A stretch of DNA of 54,739 nucleotides from a candidate division CSSED10-310 bacterium (lineage in GTDB: Bacteria > CSSED10-310 > JAFGJC01): NCBI GenBank assembly GCA_016927905.1, contig JAFGLW010000025.1, positions 1-54,739 of the forward strand, given 5' to 3'. Below, one piece after another: positions 17,619-27,314 of the stretch. Each line of letters opens with the position of its first letter. The first letter of the stretch is position 1. The notes under the pieces were generated by a model. That model was not told the origin of the DNA. It made no database searches and saw nothing but the letters and a program-made list of their open reading frames with translations. The position numbers and the translations under genes are program-made.

Positions 17619-19643
17619 CTATCCGCTGCGTGGTTTCGACACCTGATCCCTGCGGATTTCCCTTATCCGGTCCCGTATGCGTGCCGCCTCCTCGTACTTC
17701 AGTCCCGCGGCGCATTCAAACATCTCCTTCTCAAGCCGGGAGATTTCCCGGTCATACTCTTCAGGGGTCCAGTTGGACGGGTCCGGTTCAATGGAAACGG
17801 TGACATAGTCGGATTCACTGATGGCAAATGCATCATCGTCAATCCTGCTTTCGATTGATTCCGGAGTGATTCCCATCCGGCGGTTGTGATCTTCCTGGAT
17901 TTCGCGTCGCCGTGATGTTTCCTCGACCGCCGAGCGTATCGAACCGGTGACGGTATCGGCGTATAAAATGGCCCTGCCGTCAATATGCCTGGCGCACCGC
18001 CCGATGGTCTGGACCAGCGATGTGGTCGACCTGAGAAATCCCTCCTGGTCGGCATCCAGTATCGCCACCAGGCTGACTTCGGGCAGGTCGAGCCCCTCCC
18101 GGAGAAGATTCACACCGATCAGAACATCGAAAACTCCCAGTCTCAATTGGCGAATGATTTTCACGCGTTCCAGGGTGTCGATTTCGGAATGCAGATAACA
18201 GACCTTCAGACCGGTTTCACGGTAATAATCGGTGAGATCTTCCGCCATTTTCTTGGTCAGTGTGGTAACCAGAACCCGCTCCTTCCGGTCGACTCTCTTG
18301 CGTATCTCCTCATATAAATCATCGATTTGACCCTGTGCCGGTCTGATCTCAACTTCTGGATCGGTCAGTCCGGTAGGTCTCAGAAGCTGCTCCGCAATTC
18401 GATCCCGACTCATTTCAATTTCATATCCGGTGGGAGTGGCGGAAACAAAGACAACCGATGGTACCCTCTCGGAAAACTCGTCGAACGTCAGCGGTCGGTT
18501 GTCGACGGCGGAGGGGAGCCGGAATCCATGTTCGACCAGCACCCGTTTCCGGGAATGATCCCCGCGATACATCGCTTTAAGCTGGGGAATGGTCACGTGG
18601 CTTTCGTCGATAAAAACGATGGCGCTGACCGGCAGATAGTCGAGAAGGGTGGGCGGGGCCTCCCCGGGCGCCCGGCCGGTCAGATGCCTGGAATAGTTTT
18701 CGATTCCGGTACAGTATCCCGTTAATTCCAGCATTTCCAGATCGAACTCGGTGCGTTCCTTCAGCCGCTGCCGCTCCAGGAGTTTCCCCTGGGAATCCAA
18801 CTCACCCAGACGCTCATCCAGCTCTCGACGGATATTTGTCAAAACGTCCGGCATCCGGTCGGGCAGGGTTACATAATGCGTTGCCGGGAAAACAACGGTT
18901 GAAGGTATTTTCCGGATGATCTGCCCCCGCAGCGGATCGATCCGGGACAACCCGTCGATCTCATCTCCGAAAAATTCCACCCGTAACGCATCATCATCTC
19001 CGATCCCGAATATTTCGACGGTGTCGCCCCGAACCCTGAATTTTCCACGGGCCAGCACCGTATCATTCCGGGAATACTGAAGATCCACCAGTCTTTCCAG
19101 AAGCCTGCGGCGGGAGATTTTCATGTTCCGGGTGAGTTTGATCAGGAGTCCGGTGTAATCCGACGGCGATCCGAGGCCGTAAATGCAGGATACCGACGCC
19201 ACGATCACGACATCGGATCGACCGATCAACGCCTGAGTGGCCGCGTGCCGCATCCTGTCCAGTTCGTCGTTGATCGAGGCGTCCTTTTCGATATATAGAT
19301 CGCTGGATGGGATGTAGGCTTCCGGCTGATAGTAATCATAATAGCTGACAAAATAGTGTACGGCGTTGTCCGGCAGAAACCGCTTGAACTCCCGGAATAA
19401 CTGGGCGGCCAGGGTTTTGTTGTGAGCGATAACCAGGCTGGGCCGCTGGCAGGCTTCGATTATTTTGACCATGGTGAACGTCTTGCCGGATCCGGTCACG
19501 CCCAAAAGCGTCTGGTAGGGAAGGTTTCGCCGGATCCCGTCACTCAGAAACGAAATGGCTTTCTCCTGATCACCTCTTGGTTGAAATCTAGAAACCACCC
19601 TGAACTGGTCGGTTTGGGAAACCGGATCGGTCAATGGAAACAT
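17619..19643 (-). CDS. uvrB: Excinuclease ABC subunit B
   Basis: UvrB is the helicase-like damage-verification subunit of nucleotide excision repair. The product of about 674 residues has Walker A GVTGSGKT (48-55), the beta-hairpin region [18 protein letters not shown], a DESH Walker B box ([11 protein letters not shown]), helicase motifs ([26 protein letters not shown]) and a C-terminal UVR domain ([16 protein letters not shown]) that binds UvrC. An earlier ATG at 19667 is also possible. It forms a two-gene operon with uvrC and is divergent from the penicillin-binding protein gene. Confidence 0.96.
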   Translation of the reverse strand: MFPLTDPVSQTDQFRVVSRFQPRGDQEKAISFLSDGIRRNLPYQTLLGVTGSGKTFTMVKIIEACQRPSLVIAHNKTLAAQLFREFKRFLPDNAVHYFVSYYDYYQPEAYIPSSDLYIEKDASINDELDRMRHAATQALIGRSDVVIVASVSCIYGLGSPSDYTGLLIKLTRNMKISRRRLLERLVDLQYSRNDTVLARGKFRVRGDTVEIFGIGDDDALRVEFFGDEIDGLSRIDPLRGQIIRKIPSTVVFPATHYVTLPDRMPDVLTNIRRELDERLGELDSQGKLLERQRLKERTEFDLEMLELTGYCTGIENYSRHLTGRAPGEAPPTLLDYLPVSAIVFIDESHVTIPQLKAMYRGDHSRKRVLVEHGFRLPSAVDNRPLTFDEFSERVPSVVFVSATPTGYEIEMSRDRIAEQLLRPTGLTDPEVEIRPAQGQIDDLYEEIRKRVDRKERVLVTTLTKKMAEDLTDYYRETGLKVCYLHSEIDTLERVKIIRQLRLGVFDVLIGVNLLREGLDLPEVSLVAILDADQEGFLRSTTSLVQTIGRCARHIDGRAILYADTVTGSIRSAVEETSRRREIQEDHNRRMGITPESIESRIDDDAFAISESDYVTVSIEPDPSNWTPEEYDREISRLEKEMFECAAGLKYEEAARIRDRIREIRRDQVSKPRSG

Positions 19644-19757
19644 TCCTTTCCGCCGGCAGTGTATCATTTTACTTCCGGTTTGTCCTCCGGTCGCCCGGCA
19701 GACTCCGTTCTTTCGGGATTCCGGTCCGGGGACAATAAACTGGTGATCCGGCGGGGC

Positions 19758-21731
19758 ATGGAGTATTATTTCCTTGTGCAGCGGCGATCAGTTCCACGGT
19801 TTTTTATCGTATTTGCAGCAGCCGGGATCATTCTGGGCGCGGCCGGGGGCGGGATACTCGGCTTATGGATGCGGAATCTTCCTCCAGTCGAATCGCTGGA
19901 GTTCTTCCGGCCGAATGTGGTCACCCGGATATTTGACTGCCGGAACGGGTTGACGGCGGAGCTTTACACCGAGCGCAGGATCGCATTAAGCCGGGAGGAG
20001 ATACCGGATGCCATGGTGAAAGCGGTTGTTGCTGCGGAGGATGCGGACTTTTTTTCGCATACCGGTCTGGATTTTCCGGGAATCATCCGGGCGGCTGTGG
20101 TCGATTTGCGATCGATGAAAATTACCCAGGGCGCCAGCACCATCACTCAGCAGCTTGCCCGGATGTTGTTTCTGAACAATGAGCGGACGTTTTCAAGGAA
20201 AATAAAAGAAACCATTCTATCCGTCAGAATCGAACAACGGTATTCCAAAGATGAAATTCTGACGCTCTACATGAACCAGAGTTGTTTCGGACACGGGGCT
20301 TACGGCGTCGAATCGGCAGCCCGTACGTTCTTCGATAAGCCGGTTGCCGATCTGACCATCCCGGAATGCGCACTCATCGCAGGCGTTCTGCCAAATCCGA
20401 CATATTACAGTCCCTTACGGAATCCCGAGAACGCACTCAGGGCGCGGAACAAAGTCCTGCAGAGGATGCACAGATCAAACTTTATCTCTGAACGGGAACT
20501 GGCGGAGTATGTCCTGATGCCGGTGGAGACTTCAAATAACGTCGAATACAGCCAGACAGCTCCCTATTTCGTCGAGGAGACACGCAAGCTGCTGGTGGAA
20601 CTTCTGGGGGCTCACAGAGTGCTCAACGGGGGATTGAAAGTTTACACGACGCTGGATCCGATGCACCAGGAAGCCGCGGACCGGGCCGTTCATGATGGTT
20701 TGACGGCATATCGAAGTCGGCATGGGGATTCGGAAAACATCCAGGGCGCGTTCATTTCCATCCGGGTGGGAACTGGAGAAATCACTTCCATGGTGGGCGG
20801 AGATGATTTCACCCGTACGAAATTCAATCGTGCGGTACAGGCCAGAAGGCAATCCGGATCGGCAATCAAGCCGTTTGTCTATCTGACCGCCCTGCAGGAG
20901 GGTTTTTCACCGAACGATGTGGTCATGGATGCACCGGTGGTGTTCGAAGATCCTCAAACACGCTGCAAATACCGGCCCAGAAATTTCGACCGGAAATTTC
21001 ATGGACCCACCACGCTCCGGGTTGCACTGGAAAAATCGTACAATGTCGTGACGGCCAAGATTCTGGATCAGATCGGAATTCCACCCGTGCTGGAAACGGT
21101 TCGGAGAGCGGGCATATCGAGCGAGTTACCCCCATATCTTTCAATGGGCCTGGGATCGGGTGAAGTCACGCTGGTGGAGCTTGTGAACGCCTACGCCACA
21201 ATCGCCTCAAACGGATTGCGGTCGGAACCGCACCTGATTCGTGAAATCCATGACAATGAAGATCGTGTACTGCTGTCGGTTAATCCCGTGGTGGAAGAAA
21301 CCCTGGATCCGCGGTTATGCTATCAGATCACCCGGATGCTCCAGGGTGCCGTTACGGATGGATCGAGCTGGCGGGCGGGGCGACTGAATCATCCGATCGC
21401 CGCCAAAACCGGGACATCAAGCGACTCAGCCGATGCATGGTTTATCGGATTTTCCCCTTCCGTCGCAGCCGGGGCATGGCTGGGATTCGACCTGAGACGT
21501 TCGTTGGGACAATATGAAACCGGTTCGAGTGTGTCGGGACCGGTCTTCACTCAGTTCATGGAGCAGATCCTGGCCGGATCGGATCCGGAAGACTTCAATC
21601 AACCCGAAGGGATCGAAACGGCACGAATATGCCGGGAGTCCGGGTTTTTGGCCGGCGACAACTGTTCCGATACGGTTGAAGAAGTGTTCATTACAGGTGG
21701 GAAGCCCCAGAGACGCTGTCCAGTTCATTGA
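19758..21731 (+). CDS. mrcA: Penicillin-binding protein 1A (bifunctional glycosyltransferase/transpeptidase)
   Basis: Polymerises and cross-links peptidoglycan at the inner membrane. The 657-residue product has an N-terminal membrane anchor ([18 protein letters not shown]), a family 51 glycosyltransferase domain (catalytic E94 in [36 protein letters not shown]) and a transpeptidase domain with S368-x-x-K371, S427-Y-N429 and K550-T-G. The frame is open from 19422, but that part runs opposite uvrB. The ATG at 19758 with GCGGGG upstream gives the family start. Its last 41 bases overlap the convergent gene downstream. Confidence 0.94.
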   Translation: MEYYFLVQRRSVPRFFIVFAAAGIILGAAGGGILGLWMRNLPPVESLEFFRPNVVTRIFDCRNGLTAELYTERRIALSREEIPDAMVKAVVAAEDADFFSHTGLDFPGIIRAAVVDLRSMKITQGASTITQQLARMLFLNNERTFSRKIKETILSVRIEQRYSKDEILTLYMNQSCFGHGAYGVESAARTFFDKPVADLTIPECALIAGVLPNPTYYSPLRNPENALRARNKVLQRMHRSNFISERELAEYVLMPVETSNNVEYSQTAPYFVEETRKLLVELLGAHRVLNGGLKVYTTLDPMHQEAADRAVHDGLTAYRSRHGDSENIQGAFISIRVGTGEITSMVGGDDFTRTKFNRAVQARRQSGSAIKPFVYLTALQEGFSPNDVVMDAPVVFEDPQTRCKYRPRNFDRKFHGPTTLRVALEKSYNVVTAKILDQIGIPPVLETVRRAGISSELPPYLSMGLGSGEVTLVELVNAYATIASNGLRSEPHLIREIHDNEDRVLLSVNPVVEETLDPRLCYQITRMLQGAVTDGSSWRAGRLNHPIAAKTGTSSDSADAWFIGFSPSVAAGAWLGFDLRRSLGQYETGSSVSGPVFTQFMEQILAGSDPEDFNQPEGIETARICRESGFLAGDNCSDTVEEVFITGGKPQRRCPVH

Positions 21732-22194
21732 TCCGGGAGTTCTCAATTTGATCCTTTAAATCCCGCATCATGGATTCCAGAAGATCCTGTCGGTCGTAAT
21801 CACCGGCGAAAATGGCATGAAACCGGGTGAATCGTTTTCCGTACGGACGGTATCGAAGGGATATAAGAAGGGTATTGTTCATTCGTTTGGCAAATCCGAT
21901 GGAGAGGATATCCCGGTAATGAATTTCCCGTTCCCGCAGGTTTAAACATGTCCGAACACTCAGACCGCCCTTTTCGATCGATATCTGGGGTTTGTTCCGG
22001 ACCATCCACCTGCAGCCGTCGTAAACAATCGCCACAAGAAAAAAAACTGTCAACGCGCCCACCCATGTTTTTGGTGCACCGTCGATCTTCAATTCCGGTG
22101 CAGTCAGCAGGAAAATGAACAGGCACCAGGAAATCAGCCTTAACAGGATTATCCAGCGCAGGGAGCGTCGGAAATGGAATACATGTTCCTTCAA
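21691..22194 (-). CDS. Uncharacterised two-helix membrane protein with PH-like C-terminal domain
   Basis: The 167-residue product has two hydrophobic segments near the N-terminus (WIILLRLISWCLFIFLLTA and VGALTVFFLVAIVYDG). A soluble part follows whose pattern (ISIEKGGLSVRTCLNL, IHYRDILSIGF, LLISLRYRPYG) resembles the bacterial PH-like domains found after a membrane hairpin. I do not recognise the family precisely. The only usable start is a TTG directly after the lptFG stop, suggesting translational coupling. It overlaps the 3' end of the penicillin-binding protein gene by 41 bases on the opposite strand. Confidence 0.65.
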   Translation of the reverse strand: MKEHVFHFRRSLRWIILLRLISWCLFIFLLTAPELKIDGAPKTWVGALTVFFLVAIVYDGCRWMVRNKPQISIEKGGLSVRTCLNLREREIHYRDILSIGFAKRMNNTLLISLRYRPYGKRFTRFHAIFAGDYDRQDLLESMMRDLKDQIENSRINELDSVSGASHL

Positions 22195-24507
22195 TCAGGA
22201 ATACCGGTTGGCCCGGAACAGCAGCCAGCATGCCAGGACCAGGAAGATCCCGTTGCAGATCCAGGCAGCGATAATGGGTGGATATTGACCCGCCTGACCG
22301 AATTCCAGACCGATCCGGAACAGGAGAAAATAGACCGCTCCGATCAAGATGGCCATTCCCAGTCCCCTCATTCCTCCGGCTGACCGGGGATTCTGGGAGG
22401 AAAAAGCGATACCGATCAGAACCATGATGACTGAAAGAAACGGAATGGAGAGTTTTGAATGCCAGTCCACCTCATACTCCGTCGTATCGAACCCGATACT
22501 CCGAAGGATCCGGATATATTCTTTCAGCTCCCTCAGATTCATCTCTTCGGATTCCTTGTATTCCTTTGAAAAATCAGCGGGTTTCTCGGGGATGTCGATG
22601 ACCATGCGGGATGTTGATTCATCACGAAGAAGCCGACAGCCGGAACTCATCACGATGTTCCGGGCATCATCTGTGACCCAGCGACGGTCGACCCATTCCA
22701 CCCGGCTGGCTTCCAGTCTGGAAAGAATATTCATCGATTGGTCAATGTTGAAAAGCGAGAATCCGGCGATCTTCTCCTCGCGCGGATCATAATGTTGAAA
22801 AAAATAAATGTCCCCTGATTTTCCCCGGTACCACCTGTGATACCGGACAAACTTGGTACGTTCCCGGCTTTTAATCCTGTCCCAGGCCTGCTCCACCTGC
22901 CTGTTGCTGTAGGGAATAATGGATTCGTTCAACAAAAAAGCGAATCCGCTGAGGACAAGACCCAGAACGATCATGGAAGCGGTGATACGTAAATAACTGA
23001 TCCCGGAAGCTTTCATGGCGATCAGTTCCGAGGTTCGATTCAGGGTTCCGATAGTCAGAATCGTCGCAACCAAGGTTGAAAAATGAATGGCCAGAAATCC
23101 GAAATAGGGCAGATTGAACCCGATGGCGATCAGGGCGTCCACCAGGGAGGCCTGGTTTTCAAGAAGATTGTCGATTTTCTCAAAGGCATGCACGATCAGG
23201 CTGATGGACATGAGTGCCACCTGGATGTAAACGAACAGGATCAGGAATTGACTCATGACATACCGGTCCAGAATCCGGATACCTTTCAGATTGATATCCG
23301 CCATCGTCCGGACGGCCAGAGGATGTGATTTGACGGGACGGCGGAGCTTGATTTTACGCTCCAAGCTGAAAACAAATTCGTCCAAGCGTTTTCTCAGGGT
23401 CGAGGCCGGCATTTCCAATGCCTGTTTGATATAAAGATAAACCGCCAGAACAGTCAGAAGAATATTCGGCGCCCACGTGGCGATGAAAGGAGACAGTTTA
23501 CCCTCTTCCGATAACCCGGTTCCGCCCGTGAGCAGAATGTAATAAATCAGAATGAGTCCGAGCGAAGTGGCGAAACAGGCTGATTTGCCTCCCTTCCGAG
23601 TGGATATGCCCAGCGGAACACCCAGAAAGGCAAATACAAAACAGGCGAAGGGAAACGACGTTTTTTTCCATATTTCCAGCCATTGCCGATTTGAATTCCG
23701 GCCTTTCTGATCGTTCGTCCTGGCTTTTTCCAGCAACTCCGAGATGGTCATCTCCCGGTCGGATTTGGTGACGGCCGCCTGCTGAAAAATGGTCATGTCC
23801 AGATTCAGATCCATGTGGGTGAAGGGAGTTGTGGAATAGCGCTGGCGTTTTCCTTTCAGAATTTCATGCGTGCATCCGTCGGTCAATCGCAGGGTTACGG
23901 TGTTCTGCTTCGGATCCGCGACTTCGAAGCCTTTCCGGGCGACGATAACAAGCGGCTGGTCGCTGTTCCGGTTATCCGCTATGAAGACCCCTTTCATGAC
24001 TCCGGTGCCGTGATCCACATCGTTCACGTAGATGACCAAATGAATGAAATCGGTGTTGAACACGTGCGGTTTGATCCCGATACTCGCCTGCCGGCGCAGA
24101 ATATCATATCGCAATTGCTTCAACTGAAGGTTGGTCTCTGGGAGCAGGCCGATGTAGATGAAAGATGTGATGATATACACGCACAGCGCGAAAAGAATCA
24201 CCGGTGGCATCATCCGGTGCAGACTGATCCCGCTGGATTTCATAGCTGCGATTTCGCTGTCAGACGAAAACCGGCCGAATGCAGCCAGTACCGCCAGAAG
24301 AACACTCATGGGAATGGTCATCACAAGCAGATAGGGAATACTCAGGCCGAGCAGACTTAAAACTGTGAGAAAATCAACACCTTTGGTAATAAACAGATCG
24401 GTCAGCTTGATGAGCAGGTTGGTCAGCATGACGAATGTGAACAGGAAAACACCCAGAAAAAATGGTGGGACCAGTTCCGAAAATATATATCTGTCGAGAA
24501 TTTTCAC
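22195..24507 (-). CDS. lptFG: LptF-LptG fusion, lipopolysaccharide export permease
   Basis: LptF and LptG form the membrane part of the LptB2FG ATP-driven LPS extractor and are separate genes in E. coli. Here one 770-residue frame contains both. Residues 1-401 begin VKILDRYIFSELVPPF and look like LptF. From M402 a second complete unit begins with IRILDRYVMSQFLILF and looks like LptG. Each half has its own periplasmic beta-jellyroll region between membrane segments and the SSDSEIAAMKSSGIS or RTSELIAMKASGIS coupling-helix region. The start is GTG, 38 bases after the LapA-like gene, with a weak ribosome binding site. lptB is not in the window. Confidence 0.9.
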   Translation of the reverse strand: MKILDRYIFSELVPPFFLGVFLFTFVMLTNLLIKLTDLFITKGVDFLTVLSLLGLSIPYLLVMTIPMSVLLAVLAAFGRFSSDSEIAAMKSSGISLHRMMPPVILFALCVYIITSFIYIGLLPETNLQLKQLRYDILRRQASIGIKPHVFNTDFIHLVIYVNDVDHGTGVMKGVFIADNRNSDQPLVIVARKGFEVADPKQNTVTLRLTDGCTHEILKGKRQRYSTTPFTHMDLNLDMTIFQQAAVTKSDREMTISELLEKARTNDQKGRNSNRQWLEIWKKTSFPFACFVFAFLGVPLGISTRKGGKSACFATSLGLILIYYILLTGGTGLSEEGKLSPFIATWAPNILLTVLAVYLYIKQALEMPASTLRKRLDEFVFSLERKIKLRRPVKSHPLAVRTMADINLKGIRILDRYVMSQFLILFVYIQVALMSISLIVHAFEKIDNLLENQASLVDALIAIGFNLPYFGFLAIHFSTLVATILTIGTLNRTSELIAMKASGISYLRITASMIVLGLVLSGFAFLLNESIIPYSNRQVEQAWDRIKSRERTKFVRYHRWYRGKSGDIYFFQHYDPREEKIAGFSLFNIDQSMNILSRLEASRVEWVDRRWVTDDARNIVMSSGCRLLRDESTSRMVIDIPEKPADFSKEYKESEEMNLRELKEYIRILRSIGFDTTEYEVDWHSKLSIPFLSVIMVLIGIAFSSQNPRSAGGMRGLGMAILIGAVYFLLFRIGLEFGQAGQYPPIIAAWICNGIFLVLACWLLFRANRYS

Positions 24508-24545
24508 AAATGGGATTGAGCACCCGGTCAAGTTCCGGATGCGCT

Positions 24546-24908
24546 TCAGGATGATTCCTGACCTGTGGATAAATCGATTGGATTGACACCGGTGCTGCCC
24601 GGATCGGCAACCGGCAGGTTTCTGAGTTTGTTCAATTCCTCTTCCTGCTGGATGATCTGTTTTTTCATCTGCGAGATCGATTTTTTTGCGGATCTCTTGA
24701 TTCCGAAGCTGAGTATCCAGGCGGTGATGAAACCGATTGCGAAACATAAATAAATCAGGATGAACAAGGGCAGGGCCAGACCCTGTGCTTCAGTCTGGGA
24801 GCCCGGTGTAATGAAAAAGCGCAATAAAACAGTCTGGGTATTGGCTGCAGCGAATATGGTGAAAACGCACAGAACAAGAAATCCGATGAAAAACTTGAAT
24901 GCTCTCAT
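24546..24908 (-). CDS. LapA-family membrane protein (DUF1049-like)
   Basis: The 120-residue product has two transmembrane segments (FKFFIGFLVLCVFTIFAAAN and LFILIYLCFAIGFITAWILS) separated by a short loop with the VLLRFF pattern typical of the LapA (YciS) family. A C-terminal cytoplasmic coiled coil (SISQMKKQIIQQEEELNKL) follows. In E. coli the LapA/LapB pair regulates LPS synthesis by controlling LpxC turnover. That is consistent with its place directly upstream of lptFG, but LapB is not visible here. A strong GGAGG lies before the ATG. Confidence 0.75.
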   Translation of the reverse strand: MRAFKFFIGFLVLCVFTIFAAANTQTVLLRFFITPGSQTEAQGLALPLFILIYLCFAIGFITAWILSFGIKRSAKKSISQMKKQIIQQEEELNKLRNLPVADPGSTGVNPIDLSTGQESS

Positions 24909-24910
24909 TT

Positions 24911-25672
24911 TTAATCCTCCGATCGCCGTTTGAGCCGGCTGCGTATCCCCTTGTGAAAGGCTTCAGCCCTCCGGTTCATCCGATAATCTTCCCCTTCAAA
25001 CAGAATTTTCTGGCACATCTCGTGCAGCCGGGAACGCAGACGGATCCCGATCCGGTCGGCGAGTGTTTCGTCCAAACCGGATTTGTGGATGCCGGACTCA
25101 TCCGGATAGTTTGTTGTAATGATCGTGATTCCCATCCGGTTGTACCGATAATTCAGAATGTACATCAGAACATCCAGAACCCAATGGGTCGTCTTCTCAG
25201 CTCCCAGTTCATCCAGTACCAGCAGTTCAGCGGTGAGAAGCGGTTGGATAACCGCCCGTTCCGTCAACTGGGAATCCCGGTCATAAGTTGACCGGATATC
25301 GTTGAGCAATTCCCTGAAATCATAAAAAAGGCAGGATACGTTTTTATCTTCGATCAGATAATGGATGATCCCGACGGACAGATGAGTCTTACCCACGCCC
25401 ATCGGACCCATCAGCAGCAGTCCCTTACGATCACCCGGGAAAAATTCCACGAACTGGCGGATGCGATCCGTAATTTTGATCAGAATGGGATTCCCGCCCG
25501 TTTCGAAATTCCCGATGGAGCAGCCGGTGTACCGGTCCGGTATTCGGGCGGCTTTCAAAAGCCGCTCTTTCTGGCTGTTTACATAGCACTGACACCGGAT
25601 GCATTTCTTCCGTCCGTTGACGATTGTGTTGATCCAGGTTGTACCCCGGCATTCCGGGCATTCCGTGTTCAC
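24911..25672 (-). CDS. DnaC/IstB-like AAA+ helicase-loader ATPase with N-terminal zinc ribbon
   Basis: The 253-residue product has four cysteines at the N-terminus (CPEC, CIRCQC), Walker A GPMGVGKTH, Walker B LLVLDELG and a sensor-1 region (ITIITTNYP), followed by a DRIGIRLRSRLHEMC segment typical of DnaC-type loaders. It could load the replicative helicase. IstB-type transposition helpers look similar, but no transposase is adjacent. The start is GTG with GGGAG upstream. It lies 2 bases before the LapA-like gene, so it is in the same operon as lptFG. Confidence 0.85.
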   Translation of the reverse strand: MNTECPECRGTTWINTIVNGRKKCIRCQCYVNSQKERLLKAARIPDRYTGCSIGNFETGGNPILIKITDRIRQFVEFFPGDRKGLLLMGPMGVGKTHLSVGIIHYLIEDKNVSCLFYDFRELLNDIRSTYDRDSQLTERAVIQPLLTAELLVLDELGAEKTTHWVLDVLMYILNYRYNRMGITIITTNYPDESGIHKSGLDETLADRIGIRLRSRLHEMCQKILFEGEDYRMNRRAEAFHKGIRSRLKRRSED

Positions 25673-25756
25673 ACCTGTCTCCCGTTACCCAAGCTCTTAA
25701 AGGCTGGATCTCCCGATCCTATCAACCGCAGGCAAAACTTGTCAATTTGGCAAGAA

Positions 25757-26557
25757 TCAGGATGCATCCCACCGGGGATTCCCGGGATCGGCCTTCTGAT
25801 TCAGATCATACAGCAGTTCCAGACCCTGCAGAATCAGATCGGGTTCATAATGATCGATGACCGCGGTCGAAGAAAGAAAAAATTCCGCCAGGCCGCCGGT
25901 TGCAACGACCGGCGTATTGCCGCCAATTTCACGTCGCACCCGTCGCACCATTCCCTCGATCATTTCCAGGGTTCCATAAAACAAACCGGACTGCATGCTG
26001 TGAATTGTGGAATTGCCGATCACGGTTCCGGGATCTTTGAACGCGATGCTCGGCAGCATGGCTGCAGCCCGGGACAGTGCTTCCGAGATGGTTTCAATGC
26101 CCGGGAAGATCACTCCGCCGGAGTAATTTCCGTTTCGGTTGAGAACACAGAAGGTTGTCGCCGTTCCGAAATCGATGATGATCAGGGGATATCCGAACTT
26201 ATGCCTGGCTGCGACCGAATTGACGATCCGGTCTGCACCCACATCCTGGGGGCGGGCATATTCCACGGACAGGTTGAGGGAAATACCCGGCTGAATGATG
26301 AATGGATCGAAAGGAAACAACTCTTTCAGCGATCTCGCGACAGCAAGCAGAACCGGCGGCACAACCGAAGAGATTACCGAAGCACGGAAATGCGCCGGCG
26401 GTTGCGGGTGATTCAGGATGAGCTGCCGGAATAACAGGGTGAATTCATCCGGAGTCCGTTTGACCGAAGTACTCACCCTCCAGCTTCCCAGAACACGTCC
26501 GCTGGATATGATTCCACAGGTTATATTCGTGTTTCCGATATCGACACCCAGTATCAT
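25757..26557 (-). CDS. coaX: Type III pantothenate kinase
   Basis: Phosphorylates pantothenate, the first step of coenzyme A synthesis, using the ASKHA-fold enzyme that is not feedback-inhibited by CoA. The 266-residue product shows the phosphate loop DIGNTNITCG at the N-terminus, DVGADRIVNSVAA, IDFGTATTFCVL and the YSGGVIFPGI segment. All key motifs are present and length is normal. It lies 4 bases downstream of birA. A BirA-CoaX order is common in bacteria. Confidence 0.95.
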   Translation of the reverse strand: MILGVDIGNTNITCGIISSGRVLGSWRVSTSVKRTPDEFTLLFRQLILNHPQPPAHFRASVISSVVPPVLLAVARSLKELFPFDPFIIQPGISLNLSVEYARPQDVGADRIVNSVAARHKFGYPLIIIDFGTATTFCVLNRNGNYSGGVIFPGIETISEALSRAAAMLPSIAFKDPGTVIGNSTIHSMQSGLFYGTLEMIEGMVRRVRREIGGNTPVVATGGLAEFFLSSTAVIDHYEPDLILQGLELLYDLNQKADPGNPRWDAS

Positions 26558-26561
26558 CGAT

Positions 26562-27314
26562 TCAATCCTCTATCGTTATGATTTCCAGTGAATGAAAGGA
26601 ATGCATCATACCCCCCGATTCGACCTGGATAGCGCCATTCTCATTAATTCCGCAATCCACTCCGTGCCGGCTCTGGCCGTTGACAGTAAACAGAATCTTT
26701 TTCCCGAACGTAGCTGACTGTTGCAGCCAGTCCATTCGGATGGATTCCGGGTTGGTTTTCAACCTGATGTACTGCTCCAGAAGATGGAGCCGGCATGAAT
26801 ACACAAGTGTCCCGGTTTGGGGAGGATGAGAGGTTTCCAGGTGCAGCGAGGTGATCGGAAACGCCGGTCGATCCGGAAATTCATCCGGATCGATCTGGAC
26901 GTTGATACCGATTCCGATCACGACACGTTCCCGGCCTCGGCTCTGAATCAGAACTCCCCCGGTTTTCCGTGTGCGGATCAACAGGTCGTTGGGCCATTTG
27001 AACCGGATATCCAGGTGCGGGATCGAAGCGGTCAGGGCCTTGCCGGCCGCCACGGCCGCCATAAACGGAAGCAATCCAAAGTTGTCGACCTGGGTATTTG
27101 AACGAAACAGGACGCTGAGATAGACACCGCCCGACGGGGAAAACCATGACCGGCCCATCCGGCCTTTTCCCGCCGTCTGAATATCGGAAGAACAGGTATA
27201 ACCATCCCGGATGCACCGGTCCGGAAGATCCATCAGGTATTGGTTGGTGGAGTGAATCTCATTGAAATGCTCCCACGGCGCATCCAGGAGTATTCCCGAT
27301 GAATCGGATTTCAT
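26562..27314 (-). CDS. birA: Biotin-[acetyl-CoA-carboxylase] ligase
   Basis: Attaches biotin to the carboxylase carrier protein. The 250-residue product has the catalytic core: STNQYL, the biotinyl-AMP loop AGKGRMGRSWFSP, GVYLSVLF, RFKWPNDLLI and VIGIGINVQ. It lacks the N-terminal helix-turn-helix repressor domain of E. coli BirA, so it is a mono-functional ligase. The ATG at 27314 overlaps the nadC stop (ATGA). The frame is open further upstream to 27458 inside nadC, which is not a plausible start. Confidence 0.94.
   Translation of the reverse strand: MKSDSSGILLDAPWEHFNEIHSTNQYLMDLPDRCIRDGYTCSSDIQTAGKGRMGRSWFSPSGGVYLSVLFRSNTQVDNFGLLPFMAAVAAGKALTASIPHLDIRFKWPNDLLIRTRKTGGVLIQSRGRERVVIGIGINVQIDPDEFPDRPAFPITSLHLETSHPPQTGTLVYSCRLHLLEQYIRLKTNPESIRMDWLQQSATFGKKILFTVNGQSRHGVDCGINENGAIQVESGGMMHSFHSLEIITIED

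Noticed and set aside
19422..19757. Upstream extension of the penicillin-binding protein frame
   Set aside because: It runs antisense to the start of uvrB, has no membrane or family similarity, and a good start exists at 19758.
24508..24747. N-terminal extension of the LptF-LptG frame
   Set aside because: It lies opposite no known motif, overlaps the LapA-like gene in another frame and has low-complexity basic content. The GTG at 24507 begins the family.
24911..25672. Insertion sequence of IS21 type based on the IstB-like ATPase
   Set aside because: No transposase frame, no terminal inverted repeats and tight operon spacing with housekeeping genes.
25361..26434. Plus-strand 357-codon frame antisense to coaX and the loader ATPase
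   Set aside because: Crosses two well-supported genes on the other strand and shows no domain.
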